A DNA stretch of 5,210 nucleotides, taken from positions 1 to 5,210 of the forward strand of contig CAMCQL010000146.1 of NCBI GenBank assembly GCA_945877005.1. The letters run 5' to 3'. The position numbers were made by a program, and so were the translations under genes. Below are positions 1-5,210 of this stretch, one piece after another (within the stretch, counting starts at the first letter, position 1; the number at the start of each line of letters is the position of its first letter). This DNA is from Chryseobacterium gleum (lineage in GTDB: Bacteria > Bacteroidota > Bacteroidia > Flavobacteriales_D > Crocinitomicaceae). A model generated the notes under the pieces. That model did not search any database. It was not told where the DNA came from and saw nothing but the letters and a program-made list of their open reading frames with translations.

Positions 1-260
1 TTATTGCCCAGGATGTTGAAAAAATAGCGCCTTACATGGTTCATATTTCTACAAATAAAATTGGCAGCACTAATTTTCAAGACACTCGATTATTTGATTA
101 AAGCGCACTTTCAAAAATATTGGTGAATGCAATTCAGCAACAACAACAACAAATAACTGAATTAAAATCTGAAATGAAACAATTAAATGAATCCTATAAA
201 GATCTTTTAATAAAGTTACAAGAAGATATTTTACAATTGAAAAATACTTTGAAAAAATAA
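1..260 (+). pseudogene. 3' end of a tail-fibre/surface protein with S74-type intramolecular chaperone domain, broken by an in-frame stop
   Basis: Reading from base 3, the first 32 codons give IAQDVEKIAPYMVHIST and on to TRLFD, then TAA at 99-101, then in the same frame SALSKILVNAIQQQQQQITE and a Leu-rich helix ending at TAA 258-260. This matches the end of the peptidase S74 / endosialidase chaperone domain: an 'IAQ-[DE]-VEK..P..V' segment, a '[FNY]-Y-[ST]-AL..[IV]LV.AI.EQQ' segment, then a coiled coil. In this family the domain trimerises the parent protein and often cleaves itself off; in Bacteroidetes it ends many large surface proteins. The stop sits where family members usually have Tyr, and TAT or TAC to TAA is one substitution, so a recent nonsense mutation is the simplest reading. 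The catalytic part and the N-terminus lie outside the window. A sequencing error, or a functional protein ending at 101, cannot be excluded. Five CAA codons (138-152) encode most of a Gln run. Confidence 0.72.
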
Positions 261-266
261 AATCAC

Positions 267-731
267 ATGAAAAAATTAGTGTACTTATCAGTAATTGTTT
301 TTCTTTATGGTTGTCCGAAAGAAAAAGTTTCTCCATCAGTAAGCATGACAAATACTGAGTTGTTAACATCAACTTCATGGAAGTTGTATGCACTTACCGA
401 AACTAAAAATGGAGTTGAAAAAACACAAGATTTACAAGATTGTATGAAGGATGATTTTTTGACTTTTTATGAAAATAATACCTGGAAAATTAATTCAACC
501 TTAGAATGTGATACTTTACCGAATTACTCAAAACCTTATTCTTGGAAATTTGATGAGAATGAAACTGAAATTTTATGCGTTTACAAAGATACATCAGGCA
601 ATTCTCTACAATACTATACTTTTACATTTAGTTTATATGAATTGACTAGAAACAAATTTACAATTGGTTATACTTCAAAAGATAACAGTGAAAATACCAA
701 TGTTAAAATGTATTTAGTTCCGAGTAATTAA
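267..731 (+). CDS. small lipoprotein, lipocalin-like domain
   Basis: This encodes a 154-residue protein. The N-terminus MKKLVYLSVIVFLYGC is a lipoprotein signal peptide: a basic start, a hydrophobic core and an LYGC lipobox with the lipidated Cys at 16. The mature protein should therefore be anchored in the inner or outer membrane. The body resembles Bacteroidetes lipocalin-like lipoproteins: a 'TSWKLYAL' strand near residues 35-42, then 'DCMKDDFLTFYENNTW' at about 58-73, Cys81, and a 'YSWKFDENETEILCVY' strand pair at 91-106, followed by alternating beta-type sequence to the end. Cys59 and Cys81 fall where family members often have a conserved pair and might form a disulfide; Cys104 is extra. 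The ligand or function is unknown. The start is fixed by the signal peptide; there is no Shine-Dalgarno, as is normal in this phylum. It begins 6 bases after the broken S74-type gene, so the two were probably co-transcribed. The family call is from pattern recognition only. Confidence 0.85.
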   Translation: MKKLVYLSVIVFLYGCPKEKVSPSVSMTNTELLTSTSWKLYALTETKNGVEKTQDLQDCMKDDFLTFYENNTWKINSTLECDTLPNYSKPYSWKFDENETEILCVYKDTSGNSLQYYTFTFSLYELTRNKFTIGYTSKDNSENTNVKMYLVPSN

Positions 732-750
732 TTTTATTCAAGTAAAGTAT

Positions 751-779
751 TTTGTGAGTTCTTTATTTTTCTAAATTTC
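751..779 (+). promoter_or_regulatory. weak candidate Bacteroidetes-type promoter for the barrel/GLPGLI pair
   Basis: TTTG at 751-754 is followed, 17 bases later, by TAAATTTC at 772-779. The known Bacteroidetes promoter has a -33 TTTG-like element and a -7 TAnnTTTG element; this pair differs from the -7 consensus only in the final base. It would leave an untranslated leader of roughly 170 bases before the start at 960. Such matches are common by chance in AT-rich DNA, so this is only the best candidate I see in the 732-959 gap. Confidence 0.2.
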
Positions 780-795
780 ATTTATAAAAAGGTTC

Positions 796-820
796 AATTG
801 TTTTGAATCAGTCAACAATT
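796..820. repeat. short inverted repeat in the 732-959 intergenic gap
   Basis: AATTGTT (796-802) and AACAATT (814-820) are perfect reverse complements separated by 11 bases, followed by TT. It lies 65 bases downstream of the lipoprotein stop and 140 bases upstream of the barrel gene. It could be a weak terminator for the lipoprotein gene or an operator half-site pair. The stem has one G-C pair, so it would be unstable as RNA. The rest of the gap is AT-rich, with no ORF or RNA gene that I recognise. Confidence 0.3.
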
Positions 821-959
821 TTAAGACAGCTTAATCTTTTTGCATCAAAATTTAGATATCAATACAATAAAATCAACTAATTTCCGTTTAGAAAGCTTAA
901 TTCATCGTCGGTTTTTTAACTGATTTTTTGAATTTTCGTCTTAATTTATTGAATGAAAT

Positions 960-3701
960 ATGAACAAATACAGGTATTTACTACTATTTTTTTCCATTGT
1001 TTGGGTCAGCAACATTGAAGCACAAACCATCAGTTTGAAAGGAGTCGTAAAAGATAGTTCAGAGCAAAAGTCTCCATTATCAAAAACTTTAGTGATAGCA
1101 ACTCGAGTCAGAGATTCCATTTTATTAAGTTTTACTCGTACAAATTTACAAGGTGAATACGCACTCCAAAATTTACCCATCGATACTTTTCAATTAACCT
1201 TTTATCATGCAAGTTCAGATCCACATTCGTTGATAGTAATTGGAGATGTGGAGCATCGACAATTGTTGCTTAATCCTATTTATTTAAATGCGAGAACCAA
1301 ACAATTAGCAACAGTAAATGTGAATGCCTATAAAGTTCCTATTTATTACAAAGGGGATACTTTGGTATATGTTGCTGATTCCTTCAAAGTCAAACAAAAT
1401 GCAGTGGTAGAAGATTTATTAAAAAAATTGCCAGGAATAAACGTAAAATCAAATGGTAAAATTACAGCTCAGGGCAAAGAAGTCAGTCGAATTTATGTAG
1501 ATGGAGATGAATTTTTCGGAAGTGATTTAACAATAGCGACCAAAAATTTAAGTTCGAGTGCAGTTGAAAATGTACAAGTATATGAGCAACAAGTGGTATC
1601 ATCAGGAAGTGAGACAACTGAGCAAGTCATGAACCTTACGCTTAAAGATAACGCTAAGAAAGGTTACTTTGGAAAAGTAGAAGCTGCCATTGGTCCAAAA
1701 AAGTTTTACGAAGCAGAAGCATTGTACTCAAAGTTTAGAGAAAAAGAAAAAGTTGCGTTCTACTCGTTAAGTTCCAATACACCACGTTCAGGATTTGATT
1801 GGAGTGAAAGTGATAAGTTTAGTATGGGGAATCAGAATACAACCGTAGTAAATGACAATGGAGATGAATCCTACAGTTATGAAGAGAGTAGGTCTTCAAA
1901 TGGCATCCCACAGACACACAAAGGTGGAGTTCATTATCAGAATAATTTTGGAAAAAATAAAAAATCAAAATACGTAATTGACTATACTTTAACCAATAAA
2001 GAAATGATTTCAAAATCTGAAAATAGAAATCAGTATTTGTTAGATGATACCACTTATTTTTCTTCAGAGACAACTACAAATAGAACTTTAAGTACGCAAC
2101 ATATTTTGAAGGCATCGATTCAATTTCAGATTGATTCATTGACAAAATTCAGCTATACACCTTCCATAACAAAAAAAGATGAAACCATAGGATTAAAACA
2201 ATTGCTTGGGTTTGAATCTAGTCAATTTGAATTGGTGCGATCGAATGCAATTTCAAATTCCACTCAAACGAATCAACTTTCTTATACACATGATTTTAGT
2301 TTGACAAAAGAATATAAAACAAAAAAACGAATTTCAAGTATCCGAGGATATGTTTTCTTTGATACCCAAAAAAATGAAATAGAATTAGAAAATGAAAATC
2401 GATTTTTAATGAATTCATCGAACACTGTTAGCCAGCAACAAGAAAAAAATAACCAACGACAATTAAATTATAATTTTATTGAGGCTTCTCATTATGAGCC
2501 ATTGATGAAAAGAATGAAATTAGGTGTTCGTTATCAGTTTAAACAAGGGACTACTTCAACGGACAATCAAACGAATGACATTAAAAATGGAATTATCATC
2601 GGAAAAAATCTGGAATTTTCAAATAAGTTTAACACGAGTAATTTTTTTCAGAGTGTAAGTCCAGCAATAATTTTTAATTCTAAGTCCTTTGATTTCTCTA
2701 TTTATCCAATGGTTAAGATGATAGGAAATACAACTAACAACCTCGATAATTCTGTTTCTTCAGCACAAAACACCACGCAATTTGTTCCTTTTTTGAGTTG
2801 TAATTACAAACACCCATCCAATTTCAATGTCAATTTCCGTTTTACAGCTGATTCGAAATTACCATCAATTCAACAAATTAGACCACTTGTTGATAATACG
2901 AATCCTAATATTGTGTTACAAGGTAATCCATTTTTAAAACCGAATAACGAACAAAAGATAGATTTACATATCTATAAATATTCTATGATTTCACAATTTT
3001 ATTTTTATATCGGTGGATCTTTCAATATAAAACAGAATGATTTTGCAACTTTCACTGTGTTTGATAAATTAGGACGAACATTTTCAAAAACAATCAATAC
3101 AAACGGAAATTATACTGTGTCTCAAAATTTGGATTTTAACATTCCTATTTACAAGAATCATTCATTTCTAATAAGTAATTATTTCAATTATTCGCATTCG
3201 ACAAATTTTATTGATTCTCAAAAAGTTGAGACAAATTTTGTTACTAGTTCACCTACCGTAGGTTATAGTTTTTATACTGATTCACTTTCATATGGAATTA
3301 ATTATGGTTATAATTTTATTGGTACTAAAAGTACAAATAGCAGTAATTCGGATCAATTTGTTTATTCTGAAGTGATAACAGCTACAGCAAAGTGGCGGTT
3401 ACCGCTAAAAGGCTTTACCATTGAGGCTTCTTTATCCAATACACGAAATTCCAAACGCGAAGATGGTTACAATTTGAACTTTTTAATCGCGAATTTGTCC
3501 TTACAAAAATCGTTTTTTTCAACGGAAAATTTAGCTGTGAAATTTGAGGTTTTTGATTTATTCAATCAAAACATTGCTACTAATCGAATTGTTAACCAAA
3601 ATATCATTACGGATAATAAGACAAGTATTATTTCGAGGTATTTTTTACTACGACTTACCTATAAATTTAACCATACAAAATCAAAAGAAAATGACTATTA
3701 A
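960..3701 (+). CDS. outer-membrane beta-barrel protein, TonB-receptor-like, with carboxypeptidase-regulatory-like N-terminal domain
   Basis: This is a 913-residue exported protein. Residues 1-21 form a type I signal peptide, probably cut at IEA/QT. Residues 24 to about 110 form a carboxypeptidase regulatory-like beta-sandwich (SLKGVVKDSS, then TNLQGEYALQNLP). QLATVNVNA (115-123) sits where related proteins carry a TonB-box-like 'L.EV.V.A'. A plug-like domain follows at about 130-232, with the family hallmarks KGDTLVYVADSFK, VEDLLKKLPGINV, GKITAQGKEVSRIYVDGDEF and ATKNLSSSAVENVQVYEQQ. The remainder is an alternating aromatic/polar beta barrel whose last strand is YFLLRLTYKF. This is the class usually annotated 'outer membrane beta-barrel family protein' or TonB-dependent receptor; it is not a SusC-type receptor, and no SusD gene follows. 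The substrate is unknown. Nine polar residues follow the last strand, and their codons overlap the start of the next gene, so the two genes are almost certainly one operon. The start is set by the signal peptide; upstream DNA is AT-rich without a Shine-Dalgarno. Confidence 0.92.
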   Translation: MNKYRYLLLFFSIVWVSNIEAQTISLKGVVKDSSEQKSPLSKTLVIATRVRDSILLSFTRTNLQGEYALQNLPIDTFQLTFYHASSDPHSLIVIGDVEHRQLLLNPIYLNARTKQLATVNVNAYKVPIYYKGDTLVYVADSFKVKQNAVVEDLLKKLPGINVKSNGKITAQGKEVSRIYVDGDEFFGSDLTIATKNLSSSAVENVQVYEQQVVSSGSETTEQVMNLTLKDNAKKGYFGKVEAAIGPKKFYEAEALYSKFREKEKVAFYSLSSNTPRSGFDWSESDKFSMGNQNTTVVNDNGDESYSYEESRSSNGIPQTHKGGVHYQNNFGKNKKSKYVIDYTLTNKEMISKSENRNQYLLDDTTYFSSETTTNRTLSTQHILKASIQFQIDSLTKFSYTPSITKKDETIGLKQLLGFESSQFELVRSNAISNSTQTNQLSYTHDFSLTKEYKTKKRISSIRGYVFFDTQKNEIELENENRFLMNSSNTVSQQQEKNNQRQLNYNFIEASHYEPLMKRMKLGVRYQFKQGTTSTDNQTNDIKNGIIIGKNLEFSNKFNTSNFFQSVSPAIIFNSKSFDFSIYPMVKMIGNTTNNLDNSVSSAQNTTQFVPFLSCNYKHPSNFNVNFRFTADSKLPSIQQIRPLVDNTNPNIVLQGNPFLKPNNEQKIDLHIYKYSMISQFYFYIGGSFNIKQNDFATFTVFDKLGRTFSKTINTNGNYTVSQNLDFNIPIYKNHSFLISNYFNYSHSTNFIDSQKVETNFVTSSPTVGYSFYTDSLSYGINYGYNFIGTKSTNSSNSDQFVYSEVITATAKWRLPLKGFTIEASLSNTRNSKREDGYNLNFLIANLSLQKSFFSTENLAVKFEVFDLFNQNIATNRIVNQNIITDNKTSIISRYFLLRLTYKFNHTKSKENDY

Positions 3702-4407
3702 ATACAAGCTCGTTGGATTTGCATTTTTTCTTTCATTATTTTGTGTTGCACAACAAACTTATGGAACTATCTATTTCGAACGAAAAACAAATTTAAAAAA
3801 GTTAAAGCAATGGGACCTTCCTGTGTATAAAGATTACATCGAAGAATCGCCTACGGTAACAGAAAATTTTCTTTTGCAATTTAATGATACTTGTTCTTTC
3901 TTTGATTACGAAGAAAACCAATCTCAAATAAATGGTTGGATGACCACGAAAACTTCTTATTATAATTCGATTAATTCGCTAGCACGTATCGTCAAATTTG
4001 ATTTTTGGGGAGAAGAGATTTTAATCCAAGATACCATAAAATCGATTGAATGGAAGATTACTAACAATAAAAGAACAATAATGGAGTATGAATGTGTCAA
4101 AGCAATCTGGCAAAAAAACGATTCAACTCGATTGTATGCATGGTTTACTCCTTTTTTGCCGGTTTCAATTGGTCCAGCTGGTATTTCAGGTCTTCCGGGA
4201 GCTATTCTTGGTTTAGCCAGTGAAGACGGAAGTATCGTATATTTTGCCAAACGCTATACCAATGAATTTGACATTAAATCTATTCGTAAGAATATAAAAA
4301 CGAACAAACGTATCTCAAAATCTATTTTTTTTAAAAAATTAGATGAAAAGTTATCGAATGATGAACAGGGCAGATTTTTCTTAGCTGATATTAAACGTTG
4401 GTTTTAA
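3691..4407 (+). CDS. GLPGLI family secreted protein
   Basis: The protein has 238 residues when started at the ATG at 3691, which places a signal peptide first (MTIKYKLVGFAFFLSLFCVA, likely cut before QQTYG). An in-frame ATG at 3544 lies deep in the upstream gene and would bury that signal, so I reject it. The family is recognised by 'YECVKAIW' (133-140), 'LYAWFTPFLPVSIGP' (148-162) and the signature loop GLPGAILGLASEDGS (167-181). Here the name-giving GLPGLI hexapeptide reads GLPGAI. A basic tail (residues 196-216) and an amphipathic C-terminal end follow. Phe at -1 of Cys18 argues against a lipobox. GLPGLI proteins are widespread in Bacteroidetes and are often encoded beside a TonB-receptor-like barrel, as here; their molecular function is not established to my knowledge. 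The 11-base overlap with the barrel gene suggests translational coupling and a shared role at the cell envelope. Confidence 0.9.
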   Translation: MTIKYKLVGFAFFLSLFCVAQQTYGTIYFERKTNLKKLKQWDLPVYKDYIEESPTVTENFLLQFNDTCSFFDYEENQSQINGWMTTKTSYYNSINSLARIVKFDFWGEEILIQDTIKSIEWKITNNKRTIMEYECVKAIWQKNDSTRLYAWFTPFLPVSIGPAGISGLPGAILGLASEDGSIVYFAKRYTNEFDIKSIRKNIKTNKRISKSIFFKKLDEKLSNDEQGRFFLADIKRWF

Positions 4408-4503
4408 ATTGAAGTTAAAATTGATAGAATTGAATACACCGTAAAGACTATAGAGCCAACAAAAAAAGGTACCTATTCAATGACAGACACCTTTTTCAAT
4501 TAA
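4408..4503 (+). other. open in-frame stretch after the GLPGLI stop codon
   Basis: Directly after the TAA at 4405-4407 the same frame stays open for 31 codons, beginning IEVKIDRIEYTVKTIEPTKK and ending MTDTFFN before TAA at 4501-4503. If the first stop were read through, or had arisen from CAA or another sense codon, the GLPGLI protein would be 270 residues long. The translation looks protein-like, but 31 open codons is not rare by chance and the stretch overlaps a likely terminator. I list it as a possible lost C-terminus, not as a gene. Confidence 0.25.
4463..4496. terminator. probable bidirectional terminator between convergent genes
   Basis: AAAAAGGT (4463-4470) and ACCTTTTT (4489-4496) are perfect reverse complements around an 18-base loop. 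The plus-strand transcript ends in a U-tract after the GLPGLI gene. The minus-strand copy ends in a run of seven T (complement of 4461-4467), which suits glyS. The position between two convergent genes supports a shared terminator. The stem has only two G-C pairs and a large loop, so strength is uncertain. Confidence 0.45.
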
Positions 4504-4515
4504 GTTTCGAAAGTA

Positions 4516-4537
4516 ATTTATTGCAATTGCAATAAAT
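4516..4537. repeat. perfect 22-bp palindrome spanning the glyS stop codon
   Basis: The half-site ATTTATTGCAA (4516-4526) is followed directly by its reverse complement TTGCAATAAAT (4527-4537). As RNA it could form a 9-bp stem with an AAUU loop. It covers the last codons of glyS (Leu-Gln-Leu-Gln-stop on the minus strand). It may help terminate glyS transcription or protect the mRNA 3' end, or be a protein-binding site. It may also simply follow from the repeated TTG-CAA codons. Confidence 0.6.
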
Positions 4538-5210
4538 GCTTCAAATTCACTTTTGAGTCGATGATTTGGTGTAATTCATCGATACTAACTCTAATCTGCT
4601 GCATTGTGTCTCTGTCACGAACAGTTACCGTATTGTTTTCCATTGTTTCGTGATCCACCATGACACAAAATGGGGTTCCAATTGCATCTTGTCTTCTGTA
4701 ACGTTTCCCTGGAGAGTCTTTTTCGTCGTATTGGCATTGAAAATCAAATTTCAATGCATTGAAGATTTCTCTTGCTTTTTCTGGTAAACCATCTTTTCTG
4801 GTCAGCGGCATGATTGCCACTTTGTAAGGAGCAAGGGCAGGTGGTAAAGCCAAAACTGAACGTTCTGAACCATCTTCCAATTGTTCGTTTTTAAGTGCAT
4901 TGCTCAATACTGATAAAAACATACGGTCTAAACCAACGGATGTTTCAACAACATAAGGAACATAACTTTCGTTCAGCTCAGGATCAAAAAACTGTAATTT
5001 TTTACCTGAAAATTGTTCGTGTTGTTTTAAATCGAAGTCAGTTCGTGAGTGAATTCCCTCTAATTCTTTGAATCCCATAGGGAAATCGAATTCAATGTCA
5101 CACGCAGCATTGGCATAATGCGCTAATTTGATGTGGTCGTGGAATCGGTAGGAATTATCACCTAGTCCTAAGGCTTTGTGCCATTTAGAACGTGCTTCTT
5201 TCCAGTATTC
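4518..5210 (-). CDS. glyS: glycine--tRNA ligase (glycyl-tRNA synthetase), C-terminal part
   Basis: This cytoplasmic enzyme charges tRNA-Gly with glycine using ATP. The frame is open to the window edge, so the 230 visible residues are the C-terminal part of a single-chain, class II enzyme; the family is usually about 450-520 residues long. The frame does not start at the Met at 5076-5078, because conserved sequence continues upstream (EYWKEARSKWHKALGLGDNS, then HYANAACDIEFDFPMGFKEL). Visible landmarks, numbered from the edge, are ELEGIHSRTDFDLKQH at about 49-64, class II motif 3 in ETSVGLDRMFLSVL (89-102, with the Arg that contacts ATP at 96), and then the anticodon-binding domain from about 120. 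That domain contains YRRQDAIGTPFCVMVDHET (171-189) and NTVTVRDRDTMQQIRV (193-208). Motifs 1 and 2 lie outside the window. It converges on the GLPGLI gene and is functionally unrelated to it. The end falls inside a palindrome. Confidence 0.97.
   Translation of the reverse strand, partial: EYWKEARSKWHKALGLGDNSYRFHDHIKLAHYANAACDIEFDFPMGFKELEGIHSRTDFDLKQHEQFSGKKLQFFDPELNESYVPYVVETSVGLDRMFLSVLSNALKNEQLEDGSERSVLALPPALAPYKVAIMPLTRKDGLPEKAREIFNALKFDFQCQYDEKDSPGKRYRRQDAIGTPFCVMVDHETMENNTVTVRDRDTMQQIRVSIDELHQIIDSKVNLKHLLQLQ

Noticed and set aside
138..152. Five CAA repeats as a possible phase-variable tract
   Set aside because: A trinucleotide repeat keeps the frame, is short, and encodes the Gln run common at this place in the family.
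70..393. Minus-strand ORF of 107 codons
   Set aside because: It is antisense to the S74-type remnant and the lipoprotein gene, has no recognisable family features, and its composition is that expected from an AT-rich shadow frame.
1819..2073. Minus-strand ORF of 84 codons
   Set aside because: It lies wholly antisense to the well-supported barrel gene, with no domain features.
3395..3405. G+C-rich mini hairpin GCGG-TTA-CCGC within AT-rich DNA
   Set aside because: It is inside the barrel coding sequence (K-W-R-L-P-L-K-G); four pairs with a three-base loop is explainable by codons and has no terminator features.
3544..3690. Upstream in-frame ATG giving a 287-residue GLPGLI protein
   Set aside because: It lies inside the barrel gene and would put about 49 residues before an evident signal peptide; the start at 3691 fits export.
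3960..4250. Minus-strand ORF of 96 codons
   Set aside because: It is a shadow of the GLPGLI gene, whose family motifs are on the plus strand.
5076..5078. Met codon as the start of the glycyl-tRNA synthetase
   Set aside because: Family-like sequence continues in frame for 44 codons upstream to the window edge, so this Met is internal.

Overview
The window is AT-rich DNA from a member of the Bacteroidetes, most likely Flavobacteriaceae and probably Flavobacterium-like. The evidence is the low G+C, the absence of Shine-Dalgarno sequences before the starts, a 'GLPGLI' family protein paired with a TonB-receptor-like outer-membrane protein (a Bacteroidetes speciality), a Bacteroidetes-type lipocalin-like lipoprotein, and a single-chain glycyl-tRNA synthetase. 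The genus is an inference.

Layout, left to right. Positions 1-260 hold the 3' end of a plus-strand gene for a surface or tail-fibre-like protein with a C-terminal S74-type intramolecular chaperone (endosialidase chaperone) domain. One in-frame TAA at 99-101 interrupts an otherwise intact reading frame, so the gene looks recently inactivated, unless this is a sequencing error. Six bases later, 267-731 encodes a small lipoprotein with a lipocalin-like fold signature. A 228-base AT-rich gap follows (732-959), with a weak promoter candidate and a small inverted repeat. Next come two genes overlapping by 11 bases: a 913-residue outer-membrane beta-barrel protein of the TonB-receptor-like class (960-3701) and a 238-residue secreted GLPGLI-family protein (3691-4407). 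A short convergent intergenic region (4408-4517) contains an A/T-tract hairpin that probably terminates transcription from both sides, plus an in-frame open stretch after the GLPGLI stop. The right end (4518-5210, minus strand) is the C-terminal 230 residues of glycyl-tRNA synthetase, whose stop codon lies inside a perfect 22-bp palindrome.

The only clear functional unit is the barrel/GLPGLI pair. The overlap indicates translational coupling, and both proteins carry export signals, so they probably act together at the outer membrane; what they transport or assemble is not known from the sequence. glyS is a housekeeping gene facing the opposite way. I found no tRNA, rRNA, CRISPR array, insertion sequence or defence system. 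The points most worth a second look are the nonsense codon in the S74-type gene, the 11-base coupled pair with its variant GLPGAI motif, and the palindrome at the glyS stop.
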